Shown: positions 42,042 to 51,911 of the stretch, piece by piece
How the letters are laid out: each line of letters opens with the position of its first letter
Position numbering within the stretch: the stretch's first letter is position 1
Assembly: GCA_021773015.1 (NCBI GenBank)
Contig: JAJFKW010000001.1
Location: 2,835,305-2,899,304, forward strand
Source of the DNA: Woeseia sp.
GTDB lineage: Bacteria; Pseudomonadota; Gammaproteobacteria; Steroidobacterales; Woeseiaceae
DNA length: 64,000 nucleotides
Reading direction: 5' to 3'
Notes under the pieces: generated by a model
Told to the model about the DNA's origin: nothing
Databases searched by the model: none
The model's input: the letters and a program-made list of their open reading frames with translations, nothing else
Made by a program: the position numbers and the translations under genes

Positions 42042-42353
42042 GTGACAATTCAATTTTGCCGACTTACGAGCGTGCTATTGCTGATGCTTTCCACGATGGC
42101 CTTAGCAGAGAAATTGGAAGATGTGGCCGCTAAGATTCGCAACGCGTCGCCGGCCTATGTAACGATCGCTTCGGTTGAGCACAAAGATGGCGCCCTGCTG
42201 GTTAGCGGAAATACAAGCAGCCCCAAGAATGTTGCTTTATTCATGCGCTATTTAGATGACGAAATTGGTGCGCCAGAGCTTAACAAGATGACTACCGACG
42301 ATGGCAATACTACCTTCAACGTGACTGTGAAAGCATTGAATTCAGGCTTGTAG
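42042..42353 (+). CDS. Small secreted PilN-like domain protein, 103 aa
   Basis: GTG start preceded by GGAG nine bases upstream. A signal peptide (LTSVLLLMLSTMALA) leads into a 75-residue domain with the pattern SVEHKDGALLVSGNTSSPKNVALFMRYLDD, which resembles the C-terminal domain of the pilus assembly protein PilN. It has no membrane helix or partner pilus genes around it, so it is probably an orphan use of this fold. Function unknown. Confidence 0.55.
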   Translation: MTIQFCRLTSVLLLMLSTMALAEKLEDVAAKIRNASPAYVTIASVEHKDGALLVSGNTSSPKNVALFMRYLDDEIGAPELNKMTTDDGNTTFNVTVKALNSGL

Positions 42354-42396
42354 TTACGCTCGTAAAGCCACTAACGCGCGACGCCGTTGTCAATGC

Positions 42397-43032
42397 TTAC
42401 TCGCCTAAACAAGTGTCCTTTGGTAGCGCCATACCGCGAATGATGGACGGACGTTTCGACAAATGTGTGTACCAGCGCGCCAAGTTCGGATAGTCGATTA
42501 AGCTCAGTGTCGTCCAGTCGCTTGCCGATATCCACGGGTACGCAGCGATATCGGCGATCGAAAACTCATTAGCCAAGTAATCCGCAGATTCCAATTGTGT
42601 ATCAAGCAACCGATAAACCCGCTCAACCATTGCAACGTAGTGCCGCAGGGCGTCCCGCGATGGATTGTCTGCAAGGGCGCTCCAATGATGTGCTTGACCG
42701 CTGAGCGGCCCAAGTGCCGTCAAAATGACCATCAACCAGCGCATCACCTGGTTCTTGGCTTCAAACTCGCTCGGTAAGAGACTTTGATGCGCTTCAGCGA
42801 AGGCGATGAGTATGGCACCTGATTCGAATAGCGCGTGTTGACTCCCTTGTGCCGAATATGTAACGACCGGCACTTTTCCAAATGGGTTTAGCGCCAGAAA
42901 CTGTGCGTCGAACTGCTCCTGGGCGCGAATGTTTACGCGTCTAACGGAATATTCGATATTCAGCTCTTCGAAAAGAATGCTGATGCGGCGAGAATTCGGT
43001 GTCGCCCACATATATAGCGTAATGTCATCCAT
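42397..43032 (-). CDS. Glutathione S-transferase
   Basis: ATG at 43032 (MDDITLYMWATPNSRRISILFEEL) gives 211 residues and the thioredoxin-fold GST N-domain: the catalytic-region Ser/Tyr are near TLYMWATPNSRR, NPFGKVPVV and the GSH-contacting ESGAILIAFAE. The C-domain has the helix-cap FSIADIAAYPWI (Asp cap). It most resembles the YfcG/Ure2-like and nu-class GSTs. It detoxifies or isomerises electrophiles in the cytoplasm. Alone on the minus strand, with the TonB receptor divergent. Confidence 0.9.
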   Translation of the reverse strand: MDDITLYMWATPNSRRISILFEELNIEYSVRRVNIRAQEQFDAQFLALNPFGKVPVVTYSAQGSQHALFESGAILIAFAEAHQSLLPSEFEAKNQVMRWLMVILTALGPLSGQAHHWSALADNPSRDALRHYVAMVERVYRLLDTQLESADYLANEFSIADIAAYPWISASDWTTLSLIDYPNLARWYTHLSKRPSIIRGMALPKDTCLGE

Positions 43033-43213
43033 ATGGTTGTTGCGAAATCTCAATACGAAACGAAGGCCGTCACGCCGATGTTGCCCGCGACCGCCGATGT
43101 ACTGGCGTTACGGCATCAACGGCGAGTGAATTGTTATTTTGATATGCCAAAACTGAACCAAATGGCTCATGTAAGTCTCATTTCATTGTGACGCGACGTC
43201 GGTTATGGGAGCA

Positions 43214-43259
43214 CTACCCGAATGGGTAGCTTTTGGTAAACCACCCGTTCGGGTGGTTT
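43214..43259. promoter_or_regulatory. Tandem related palindromes before the TonB receptor
   Basis: CTACCC-GAAT-GGGTAG (43214-43229) and AAACCACCC-GTTC-GGGTGGTTT (43238-43259) are perfect dyads, sharing ACCC-N4-GGGT and 27 bases apart centre to centre. They sit about 120 bases before the receptor's ATG. Two similar dyads look like a dimer-binding operator rather than terminators. The remaining part of the 43033-43379 gap has no gene. Confidence 0.45.
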
Positions 43260-43379
43260 GGGGAAATGGGTCAGCAATTATCGTGGCGTTAGCGTCCTAG
43301 CTCAGTCTGGAAGTCGCTTTGCGACGTAGATTGCTTTATTCATATCGAGTTACTTAATTCATTCGGCGAGAGAGTTACT

Positions 43380-46292
43380 ATGATTCCGAAATCCAAGAAA
43401 AACACAGGATCCTCTGCAGTTGCCATCGCGGTGGCTGTTGCGTGTGCCCTGCCGGGCTACGCGGGTGCGCAGACAACCACCGACGAGGAAATTGAAGAAA
43501 TTGTAATTACCGGGTCGCGCATAAAATCTGGGCGGCAGACAGCCTCGATTCCCATCGACACGGTGGACGCATCGGACATTAAGCTGTCGGGCTTTCAAAA
43601 CGTCGAAGAAGTATTGAACAATATGCCGCAGTTCGTACCATCGCGAACCGCATCGACCAACTCAACGGCAAACCCAACCGCCACCGGCGCAGCAACGCTT
43701 GACCTTCGGGGATTGGGTGCTACGCGTAGTTTGGTACTCGTGAATGGGCGCCGTTATACGTTTTTTGACTCTAGCCAAACAACGGACATAAACAACATTC
43801 CATCTTCGTTGATTGAGCGCGTAGAAGTGGTGACCGGCGGTGCTTCCGCGGTTTACGGCTCGGACGCCATCGCCGGTGTCGTCAATTTCATCCTCAAAGA
43901 CGACTTCGAGGGTGTCGAGCTTCGCACGCAGTTCAATCAGACGACTCGTGGTGACGGCAATATCACGGATATCAATCTTACCTTCGGCGGTAATTTCGCT
44001 GACGATCGCGGCAATGCCGTCGTCTCATTCAACTTTCTAGATCGTGATTCCATATTTACGACTGATCGCAGTTTTTCGGCAGACGTGCTGACTGATGGCA
44101 ACGATGCGAACGGCAATCGCACTCTGGTGCAGGGCGGAAGCAGCTTCGTACCAAACGGACGATTCACTGGCATTCCGTTTAGTGCAACCGATGTTGCAGG
44201 CATTCCTGGTTTGGAGGCGGCGCTAACAGCGGCGGGACTTGCCGGCCTTAACAATAACGGTTTCACGCCAGACGCCAGTGGTCTGAATGTACGACCATTT
44301 ACCCGGCCGGGCGATTTGTACAACTACACGCTGGACAATTTCTTGCGCATTCCGCAAGAGCGTTTCGCGGTGACCGCGCTTGCACACCTCGACATCAGTG
44401 ACACGGCAACGGGCTATTTCGAGGGGGCGTTTTCACACAATCGCACTGAGACGGGATTTGCATCGAGCTTTATTAACCAAAGCTTTGCCGTGGAGGTTGC
44501 GAATCCATTCATTAGTCCAGAGCTAAGCAACGTTTTGCAAATATTGGATGCCAATGAGGCGGGTGCAGGCGCAAACGATGGGCGGGTCAATCTCGGAATT
44601 AACAGGCGGTTGGTTGAACTCGGACCGCGTCGCAATGAAGACACGCGTAATACATTCAGAACGTTGTTCGGCGTTCGCGGCGAAGTAAGTGAGTACGAGT
44701 ACAATGCGTACTATTCCTATGCGCGGTCCGATAATACGCAGATTCAGAAAGGCAATGCGTCGCGGGCCGCATTTGCGACCGGTATTCTTTCTGGTTCGGG
44801 CGCTGGCGGTATGCCGGCACTTAATCCATTTGGTACCAATATTTCTGCCGATGGCGTCAATTTTCTAGGTATTGAAACGACCAATACGGAAGAGACGGAA
44901 CTCAATGTTTTTGGTGCCACCATCACTGGCGATCTGTTTGATATGCCGGCCGGTCCGTTTGCGGCGCTGATCGGCACGGAGTGGCGTTCGAGTTCCGTTG
45001 TTTTCAATCCTGACCAGTCCTTGCTGACTGGTGATGTTGCAGGCTTCAATGCAATTACCGCATCGGAAGGCGAGATCGACGTATGGGAATTGTTCGCAGA
45101 AGTCAGCGTGCCGCTGCTTGCGGGGGTTGCCGGAGTGGATTCTCTGTCGGCAAAGGGAGCCTATCGCTACTCAAATTACGATTTGGAAAATACAGACGGC
45201 GTAAGCACCTTCCTGTTCGGCCTAGATTGGCAAGTCGTTCCATCGGTAGCCTTCGGAGCGCAGTTCCAACGGGCAATTCGAGCACCTAGCGTCGGCGAGG
45301 CATTCGGTGGCCAACGGTCTTTCCCCGTCGGAGCGACAGATCCATGCGCAGAAGCGAGCGCAGCAACGGATGCCACGGTTCGAGACCTTTGTGCGGCCAA
45401 CGGTGTTCCTGCTGCCTTAATAGGCGACGCGTCAATTCAGCCGAATAACGAAATTCCAGGACTGTTTGGCGGTAACCCAAATCTGAGCGAGGAAGAATCT
45501 GACACATTTACCTTCAGCGCAATATTCACGCCGGCCGCATTGCCAGAATTACGAGTATCTGTCGACTACTTCGATATTCAGGTGGATGATGCGATAGGTT
45601 TATTTGGTGGTTCCGTGAGTAATGTACTGAATCTCTGCTTCGATCAAATACAGGATATTAATAGTGCGGCCTGCCAGGCGGTGGGTCGTAATTCAAATAC
45701 CGGCGTAATCGATGTTTTGAATCCGGTACAGGTATTGAACGAGAACATTGGTGGCCTGGAAACTACTGGCATTGACTTCAAAGTCAGCTATGCGTGGGAT
45801 CTGGATATAGGTTTGATAGGCATCAATTTTGCAGCAACCTTGATGGATGAATACAACTTGATTCCAATCGCCGATCTGCCTAGCGTTAACGAGTGCGCCG
45901 GCGGCTTTGGCCGAACCTGTGGCGAACCGAAACCGGACTTCAAAACAAATACCAGTATCAACTGGACATCCGGCGATCTGACCGTGGGATTACGCCACCG
46001 CTGGGCCGAAGCGACGCAACTCGACGATGTCATCCTGCCATTGCGACGTGGTGTAACGACCGGCCCGACACCAGACAGTGTTGCAGTGTTTGAGTTGGAT
46101 GGTGGCAGTTACTTCGATATTTCGTTTAGCTACGACTTTAGCGAAGAATTCGGAATCTGGGGAGGCGTGATAAATGTGTTGGACGAGGACCCACCGTTGT
46201 TAGGATCTCGCCAGGCGCGCGCAAACACTCGGCCCGATACGTTTAGCCCAACGGGTGCAGAGATATTCGTAGGCGGCTCCATCAAGTTCTAG
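43380..46292 (+). CDS. TonB-dependent outer-membrane receptor, 970 aa
   Basis: The signal peptide (AVAVACALPGYAGA) precedes the TonB box EEIVITGSRI, the plug domain (with NMPQFVPSRT and LGATRSLVLVNGRRYTF, ending near IAGVVNFILKDDFEG), and an approximately 750-residue barrel with the usual C-terminal motif and terminal Phe. There is no STN domain and no sigma/FecR pair, so regulation would be through the upstream palindromes. It imports a scarce nutrient, possibly a peptide, glycan or siderophore; the substrate is unknown. It is followed by a terminator. Confidence 0.92.
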   Translation: MIPKSKKNTGSSAVAIAVAVACALPGYAGAQTTTDEEIEEIVITGSRIKSGRQTASIPIDTVDASDIKLSGFQNVEEVLNNMPQFVPSRTASTNSTANPTATGAATLDLRGLGATRSLVLVNGRRYTFFDSSQTTDINNIPSSLIERVEVVTGGASAVYGSDAIAGVVNFILKDDFEGVELRTQFNQTTRGDGNITDINLTFGGNFADDRGNAVVSFNFLDRDSIFTTDRSFSADVLTDGNDANGNRTLVQGGSSFVPNGRFTGIPFSATDVAGIPGLEAALTAAGLAGLNNNGFTPDASGLNVRPFTRPGDLYNYTLDNFLRIPQERFAVTALAHLDISDTATGYFEGAFSHNRTETGFASSFINQSFAVEVANPFISPELSNVLQILDANEAGAGANDGRVNLGINRRLVELGPRRNEDTRNTFRTLFGVRGEVSEYEYNAYYSYARSDNTQIQKGNASRAAFATGILSGSGAGGMPALNPFGTNISADGVNFLGIETTNTEETELNVFGATITGDLFDMPAGPFAALIGTEWRSSSVVFNPDQSLLTGDVAGFNAITASEGEIDVWELFAEVSVPLLAGVAGVDSLSAKGAYRYSNYDLENTDGVSTFLFGLDWQVVPSVAFGAQFQRAIRAPSVGEAFGGQRSFPVGATDPCAEASAATDATVRDLCAANGVPAALIGDASIQPNNEIPGLFGGNPNLSEEESDTFTFSAIFTPAALPELRVSVDYFDIQVDDAIGLFGGSVSNVLNLCFDQIQDINSAACQAVGRNSNTGVIDVLNPVQVLNENIGGLETTGIDFKVSYAWDLDIGLIGINFAATLMDEYNLIPIADLPSVNECAGGFGRTCGEPKPDFKTNTSINWTSGDLTVGLRHRWAEATQLDDVILPLRRGVTTGPTPDSVAVFELDGGSYFDISFSYDFSEEFGIWGGVINVLDEDPPLLGSRQARANTRPDTFSPTGAEIFVGGSIKF

Positions 46293-46301
46293 ATAGGCCA
46301 A

Positions 46302-46337
46302 TGGCGAAGGGCCAATGTGGTTCTTCGCCAGCTTTTT
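46302..46337 (+). terminator. Rho-independent terminator after the TonB receptor
   Basis: TGGCGAAG (46302-46309) and CTTCGCCA (46323-46330) form an 8-base stem with a 13-base loop, followed by GCTTTTT. It begins 10 bases after the receptor stop and is a good intrinsic terminator. Confidence 0.85.
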
Positions 46338-46419
46338 CGCATGAGTCGACAGAGTTCACCGCCGCTTTGTTATAGTTCCTGATCGGCAGCGCTACACTGA
46401 TCCATCAGCCAGGAATTCT

Positions 46420-47403
46420 ATGCAACAGCGGCACGCGGCATTATGGGAATGGAGCGTGTTCTGGCAATCGGATCAGGCGGAGTCGTGCGTGCCGGTCGAG
46501 GGCCGCGAGCACGGAACAAAACATATTACGCGTGTTTGGAGCCAATTTTTCGACACGCTCAGAAACGGTGCGTTGATTCTTGATCTTGGGACAGGCAACG
46601 GCAGTCTTGCAGCACAGGCGGTTCGAGCGTCGAAATCACGCCAAGCTGGATTTCTCGTGCATGGTGCCGATCTCGCCGAAATTGATCCAGCGCGTTTCGT
46701 ATCCACAGCTGTGAATTTGCTGCTGGACGTCGAGTTTCATGCGAATGTTGCAATGGAAAACTTGCCATTTGCTGATGGCAGCTTCGATGCCGTGTGTAGC
46801 CAGTACGCGATTGAATATTCACAGACGATGCAAAGTTTTCCTGAGGCGCTCCGCGTGCTACAGCCGGCCGGCCAGTTTCGATTTTTGCTACACGCTGATG
46901 GTGGAGTGCTCAAGGCGCGTTGCCGTGAACAGCGACAACAGGCGCAGCATATTTTGGATAGCCCCATATTCCCACGGTTTGATGCACTCATCGCGTCGCT
47001 CATGGATGCTGAGACATCGCAATCCGACAAATCAGTCGCTGCTGCAGAGCGGGCAATTGCTGATTTTAAAGCGGTGCTCGATGTTCTTGAAAAGGACTTC
47101 GCCGCCGTAACAGATCGAAGCCTAATTGAAAATGTGCTTAGTGCGCTACGGCAACTCCCAGGATTACGTCGTTCCTATGATAGAGAGACTTACGTGGCGT
47201 TAGCCGCTAACGTCGAAAATTTGCTTTTGGCACAGAAACTGAGATTGCAGGCGATGGAAGCGGCGGCGATGAACGATACCGAGGTCGCAGAGGCTGCTGC
47301 GGCACTGGAATCTTGCGGGGCGACGAAGGTAAAGGTTCAGTCGGCAACGGCGGGTGAGGGCGCCGCCGATATTGGTTATTGGTTACACGGGTGCAAAAAT
47401 TGA
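46420..47403 (+). CDS. Class I SAM methyltransferase fused to a helical C-terminal region, 327 aa
   Basis: Residues about 50-160 are a class I methyltransferase: LILDLGTGNGSLAAQA (motif I), HGADLAEIDPAR (acidic motif), and FADGSFDAVCSQYAIEY (post-motif). The remaining 160 residues are helical and Ala/Glu-rich with no known family. The stop is one base before the ATG of the binding-protein gene, so the pair is coupled. That linkage could mean it modifies the transported substrate or a related metabolite, but I see no direct evidence. Confidence 0.75.
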   Translation: MQQRHAALWEWSVFWQSDQAESCVPVEGREHGTKHITRVWSQFFDTLRNGALILDLGTGNGSLAAQAVRASKSRQAGFLVHGADLAEIDPARFVSTAVNLLLDVEFHANVAMENLPFADGSFDAVCSQYAIEYSQTMQSFPEALRVLQPAGQFRFLLHADGGVLKARCREQRQQAQHILDSPIFPRFDALIASLMDAETSQSDKSVAAAERAIADFKAVLDVLEKDFAAVTDRSLIENVLSALRQLPGLRRSYDRETYVALAANVENLLLAQKLRLQAMEAAAMNDTEVAEAAAALESCGATKVKVQSATAGEGAADIGYWLHGCKN

Positions 47404-47404
47404 T

Positions 47405-49003
47405 ATGAGCATGCATAGACGAGAATTTTTGGCTGGCATGGCGGCGGTATCCGGTGCTCTGTCTGCTGGTTGTACGCGCCCGGATGACAGCAACATTCTG
47501 CGGGCGGTGCTGCATGCCGACCTGCCGTCATTGGATCCTGTGGTCACCACAATCGGCATCGTGCAGCGGCACGCGCTGATGGTCTACGACTTTTTGTTCG
47601 GCCGCGATGCGGGCGGCACGCCGAGGCCGCAAATGATTGCGGAATGGAGCGTTAGTGCCGACAATCGTGAGTGGGAGTTCACGCTGCGCGACAATTTGAT
47701 GTTTCATGATCGATCGCCAGTGACAGCAGAAGATGTCGTTGCGTCACTAAGACGCTGGGGTGCACGCGACGCGTACGGACGGCAGATATTCGCGATTACC
47801 GAGCAGCTTTCTGCGGTTGACCAAAAGCGCGTGGTATGGACTTTACGACGACCCTACGGGCTCATGTTGCACGCACTGTCAAAAACCGGTGGTCCGGTCG
47901 CGGCGATCATGCCCGCACGAGTTGCGCAGACCGCGGCGACCACACCCATCGACGATGCAACCGGCTCCGGCCCATTCGTTTTTGATCACGAAGCTTGGGT
48001 TCCGGGCGCCAGCGTTGTTTACCGGCGTAATAGAGATTACGTACCGCGAGCGGAAGCACCGTCAGGAACAGCTGGCGGCAAACAAGCAAAAATCGACACC
48101 GTCGAGTGGATAAATGTTCGCGATCCCCAGTCGGCAGTTTTGGCGTTGGCAAATGGTGAAATCGATTTCGTGGAAAACCCTGCACCTGAGTTCTTGCCAA
48201 TGTTGCGCGATGCAGGCGTTTCAATTGAGCGCACTGATCAACTCGGGTTTCAGGGTATGTTGCGCATGAATCATTTGCACCCGCCATTCGATAATCCGCT
48301 GGCTCGACAAGCACTCCTGTTCCTGGTCGATCAGGCGCGCTATCTACAGGCCATGTTCGGTAATCCCGAAGTCACCAAGGCTTGCCATTCATTTTTTGTT
48401 TGTGGTTCGCAGATTGCAAGCAATGCCGGTGTCCCCAATGGCATTGGCAAGGACAAACAAAAAGCTAAGCGGTTGATGCGTGACGCGGGCTACGACGGTC
48501 GGCCATTAGTGATTTTGCATCCAACCGATATTCAATTCATGAACCTCGCAACGCTGGTTTTGGCCGAGGATCTTAAATCTATCGGCGTAAATGTCGATCT
48601 GCAGGCAATGGATTTTGGCGCGATGAGTTCGAGGCGCGTCAATCGTGCAGAGCCTGCGCTTGGTGGTTGGCACATAGGATTAACCTATTGGCCGGGCGGT
48701 AACGTTTCTGACCCTGTCGGCAACGTACCAATGCAGGCAAATTGCGACGATGCATGGCCTGGTTGGCCGTGCAATGCGGAGCATCAGGCGATGATTGACG
48801 CCTATCCTTTCGTCACCGGCGGAGCCGAACGTCAAGCGCTTGCTGACAAGATTCAAACTAGCGCTTATGAATTGGTTCCCTATGTCCCGATTGGCCAATG
48901 GTTTGCGCCGGTCGCCTATAGCTCGCGAGTATCCGGCGTGCTAGGGGTGCCCGGTAGCACGGTTCTTTGGAACGTTGAGAAAGCACCATATACACCAACA
49001 TAG
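47405..49003 (+). CDS. Peptide ABC transporter substrate-binding protein (SBP_bac_5)
   Basis: The frame opens at 47354, but ATG at 47405 (or 47411) lies just after the methyltransferase stop and gives a twin-arginine and lipobox-type leader: RREFLAGMAAVSGALSAGC (Cys near 25). The body matches dipeptide/oligopeptide-binding proteins: SLDPVVTTIGIV, a WEFTLRDNLMFHDRSPVTAEDVVASLRR region, and the C-terminal PYVPIGQW. It binds a peptide or other solute for import by the convergent permeases. It is convergent with the ATPase and permease genes, so transcription of the subunits is split. Confidence 0.88.
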   Translation: MSMHRREFLAGMAAVSGALSAGCTRPDDSNILRAVLHADLPSLDPVVTTIGIVQRHALMVYDFLFGRDAGGTPRPQMIAEWSVSADNREWEFTLRDNLMFHDRSPVTAEDVVASLRRWGARDAYGRQIFAITEQLSAVDQKRVVWTLRRPYGLMLHALSKTGGPVAAIMPARVAQTAATTPIDDATGSGPFVFDHEAWVPGASVVYRRNRDYVPRAEAPSGTAGGKQAKIDTVEWINVRDPQSAVLALANGEIDFVENPAPEFLPMLRDAGVSIERTDQLGFQGMLRMNHLHPPFDNPLARQALLFLVDQARYLQAMFGNPEVTKACHSFFVCGSQIASNAGVPNGIGKDKQKAKRLMRDAGYDGRPLVILHPTDIQFMNLATLVLAEDLKSIGVNVDLQAMDFGAMSSRRVNRAEPALGGWHIGLTYWPGGNVSDPVGNVPMQANCDDAWPGWPCNAEHQAMIDAYPFVTGGAERQALADKIQTSAYELVPYVPIGQWFAPVAYSSRVSGVLGVPGSTVLWNVEKAPYTPT

Positions 49004-49035
49004 GCAGCGGGCTACACCACGTCCATTGTCGGTGG

Positions 49036-50016
49036 TCAGTCGGCGGCGAAATGACACGCGGCAAATTGATGTTTTCCGTGCGCTTTTAATTCTGGCTCTT
49101 CTTCGGCACAGATAGGTTTGGCTATCGGGCATCTTGTGCGAAACCGGCATCCAGATGGTGGATTGGATGGGCTCGGCATGTCACCCTGCAAAATAATGCG
49201 GTTCTTTTTGTGGTCGGGATCGGGGCTGGGTACCGCAGACAGCAGTGCTTTGGTGTACGGATGCTTTGGGTTTGCAAACAAACGCCGTTTGTCCGCGATT
49301 TCAACGATCTTGCCGAGATACATAACCGCAACCCGGGCTGAAATGTGTTCGACGACCGCCAGATCGTGGGCAATAAACAGGTAAGCAAGGCCGAATTCTT
49401 GCTGTAAATCAACCAGTAAATTAATGACCTGCGCCTGAACGGATACGTCAAGTGCCGATACAGGCTCATCGAGGACTATCAAGTTTGGTTTGGTACCCAG
49501 GGCGCGCGCAATACCAACGCGTTGACGTTGTCCGCCGGAAAACTCGTGTGGGTAACGGTCGATTTGGTCTTTGCGCAGACCAACTCGCATGAAGAGCCGT
49601 TCGACCGCTTTGCGAAGTTCTGCATCTTTCGCAAGGCCATAGTTCTTTATGGGCTCTGCCACCGATTGCCCAACCGTTCGCCGTGGATTAAGTGAGGCAA
49701 ATGGATCTTGAAACACGACCTGCAAATTCTGCCGCAATGGTCGTAAAGCGCGGCGGCTAATGTGAGAAATATCCCGTCCGTCTAGACTTACTTTGCCAAA
49801 CGTTGGATCCAACAGGCGCAAAATCGCCCGACCAACGGTCGACTTGCCGCAGCCGCTTTCGCCAACCAGCCCGAGCGTTTCACCGTGCGCTATAGAAAAA
49901 CTAACGCCATCAACAGCGCGAATGACGCGACGCGCGCTGCCAAGAAAATTGCCAAACAATCCGCCACTAACAATGAAGTGCTTGCCAAGGTTTTCAACAG
50001 TAAGTAAGTCGCTCAT
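49036..50016 (-). CDS. Oligopeptide ABC transporter ATPase (OppF/DppF-type)
   Basis: 326 residues with Walker [10 protein letters not shown], the ABC signature [14 protein letters not shown], Walker [14 protein letters not shown] and H-loop FIAHDLAVV, and the typical C-terminal oligo_HPY domain ([20 protein letters not shown] with cysteines that hold an Fe-S cluster). It energises peptide import together with the neighbouring OppD-type ATPase. Start ATGA-overlaps the upstream stop (50013-50016). Confidence 0.95.
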   Translation of the reverse strand: MSDLLTVENLGKHFIVSGGLFGNFLGSARRVIRAVDGVSFSIAHGETLGLVGESGCGKSTVGRAILRLLDPTFGKVSLDGRDISHISRRALRPLRQNLQVVFQDPFASLNPRRTVGQSVAEPIKNYGLAKDAELRKAVERLFMRVGLRKDQIDRYPHEFSGGQRQRVGIARALGTKPNLIVLDEPVSALDVSVQAQVINLLVDLQQEFGLAYLFIAHDLAVVEHISARVAVMYLGKIVEIADKRRLFANPKHPYTKALLSAVPSPDPDHKKNRIILQGDMPSPSNPPSGCRFRTRCPIAKPICAEEEPELKAHGKHQFAACHFAAD

Positions 50017-51017
50017 GTCGTTGGCTGGGCCAAATCATCGCTGCGCCAACAGGCAGCGTAATGTTTGGCATCACCTTGTTGCCGTAGCTGCGGCGCCTCA
50101 GTTCGACAACGCTCGACCGCAAACGAACAGCGCGGGGCAAAGGCGCAACCCGCAATTGGCTCCAGCAGCGACGGAACAATTCCCGGTATTTCCGTTAGCC
50201 GAGTGGAATCTTTTGTCGCCCCGAGGCGTGGCATCGCGCCCAACAAGCCGAGCGTGTAAGGATGCCGCGGCGATTGCAGTAAAGTTCTAACAGGCGCTTC
50301 TTCAATCTTTCGGCCGGCATAGATCACCAGAACGCGATCGGCCAGTTCCGCGACAACACCGAGATCATGGGTAATGAGTAGTATCGCGGTACCGAGGCGT
50401 TGCTTGATGTCATGAATTAGATCGAGGATTTGCGCCTGAATCGTCACGTCAAGCGCAGTGGTGGGTTCGTCAGCTACGAGAATCGTTGGAGTGCACGCCA
50501 AAGCCATTGCGATCATTACGCGTTGACACATGCCCCCGGAAAGTTCGTGTGGATACTGGTCGAGCCTGCGTTCCGGCTCAGATAGTTGTACCAGCTGCAA
50601 CATTTCCAGCGCGCGATTTCGCGCTGCGGCGGCATCGACTTTCTGGTGGAGCTGTACTGCTTCGCCGATTTGCTCAGCCACAGTCAAAACGGGATTCAAG
50701 CTGGTCATCGGCTCCTGAAAGATCATCGCGATATCGTTGCCGCGCAGCTGCTGCATTTGTGCCTCCGATAACGTCAGCAAATCGCGACCTTCATAGAGTA
50801 TAGAGCCATCGCTTATGCGACCTGGCGGATCGTTGATTAGACGCATAAGCGCAAGTGCACCTACACTCTTTCCAGAACCAGATTCGCCGACAATTGCCAG
50901 CGTTTCACCCGCGTCGAGTTCATAGGAGAAGTCCTGCAGGGCGCGAACTGTTCCGTGTTCCGTCCGGAACGTCACGCCCAGATTCGACACTTGTAGTAAC
51001 GGCGGCTTAGCGGACAT
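50013..51017 (-). CDS. Oligopeptide ABC transporter ATPase (OppD/DppD-type)
   Basis: 334 residues with Walker [10 protein letters not shown], signature [14 protein letters not shown], Walker [14 protein letters not shown] and H-loop LITHDLGVV, ending in the oligo_HPY domain with cysteines ([17 protein letters not shown]). It works as a heterodimer with the OppF-type ATPase whose gene overlaps it downstream. It is 24 nt from the permease gene. The signature has Met-Cys where Gln-Arg is usual (SGGMCQR instead of SGGMRQR), a minor oddity. Confidence 0.95.
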   Translation of the reverse strand: MSAKPPLLQVSNLGVTFRTEHGTVRALQDFSYELDAGETLAIVGESGSGKSVGALALMRLINDPPGRISDGSILYEGRDLLTLSEAQMQQLRGNDIAMIFQEPMTSLNPVLTVAEQIGEAVQLHQKVDAAAARNRALEMLQLVQLSEPERRLDQYPHELSGGMCQRVMIAMALACTPTILVADEPTTALDVTIQAQILDLIHDIKQRLGTAILLITHDLGVVAELADRVLVIYAGRKIEEAPVRTLLQSPRHPYTLGLLGAMPRLGATKDSTRLTEIPGIVPSLLEPIAGCAFAPRCSFAVERCRTEAPQLRQQGDAKHYAACWRSDDLAQPTT

Positions 51018-51041
51018 ATTCGGTCGCTCGTCGTGGTCCGA

Positions 51042-51911
51042 TCATGCCCGGCTCACAAATCGTGGATCGTAGGCATCACGTAGACCGTCGCCCAGCAGGT
51101 TTACGCCTAGCACTGTGAATGAAAGCGCAATGCCGGGAAACAATACGATATGCGGTGCAATAGAAAACACACTTCTGCCCTCAGCAATGATGTTTCCCCA
51201 GCTTGGCGTCGTCGGTGGCGTGCCAGCGCCAATAAAACTAAGGATCGCTTCAATCAATACAGCTGAGGCAAAAATATAGGTCCCTTGTACCAATAGTGGG
51301 GCAAGTGTGTTTGGCAAAATATGCCGTAATAAAATCGATACGAATGGGGTTCCTGAGGTAATCGCAGCCTCCACGTACGGCCGTTCCTTTAGCGAGAGCA
51401 CAACGCTGCGGACAAGTCGTGCGACTCGCGGAACCTCGGCAATCGAGATAGCGATGATCACATTCTTCAAACTTGCGCCGGTCAATGAGATAAGCGCAAC
51501 CGCAAGGAGTATTGATGGGATAGCCATCAAGCCATCCATTACTCGCATCAGTACACTGTCGACCCAACTGACAAAGCCACTTAACAATCCGACCACCAGA
51601 CCCAACGAAATGCCGCAGATGGCGACCCCAAGGCCAACCGCCAAGGACACGCGTGCACCGTATATGGTGCGGCTATAGACGTCACGGCCAATTAGGTCGC
51701 CACCGAACCAGAATTGACTGTCCGGAGTTTGTAGGCGATTAAACGGGGCTATTAACTGTGGGTCGATGGTGCCAAGCCACGGCGCCGCGATTGCGGCGAA
51801 TATTGCGATGAGCAGCATCGCTGTACCCACCGTCAGATTCGGGTGCCGCCGCCAAATATGAAAAGCGCTACGCTGAGGCACAACGTTGGAGACTGTGTTG
51901 GCGGCGGTCAA
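51042..51911 (-). CDS. Peptide ABC transporter permease (OppC/DppC-type)
   Basis: 289 residues: a cytoplasmic N-terminus followed by six membrane segments, with the EAA loop motif VEAAITSGTPFVSILLRHILPN (the ATPase contact) and the family ending NLLGDGLRDAYDPR. The OppC_N domain is visible at WRRHPNLTVG. It forms the inner-membrane channel with the OppB-type permease. Start overlaps the upstream gene's stop by 4 nt. Confidence 0.93.
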   Translation of the reverse strand: MTAANTVSNVVPQRSAFHIWRRHPNLTVGTAMLLIAIFAAIAAPWLGTIDPQLIAPFNRLQTPDSQFWFGGDLIGRDVYSRTIYGARVSLAVGLGVAICGISLGLVVGLLSGFVSWVDSVLMRVMDGLMAIPSILLAVALISLTGASLKNVIIAISIAEVPRVARLVRSVVLSLKERPYVEAAITSGTPFVSILLRHILPNTLAPLLVQGTYIFASAVLIEAILSFIGAGTPPTTPSWGNIIAEGRSVFSIAPHIVLFPGIALSFTVLGVNLLGDGLRDAYDPRFVSRA

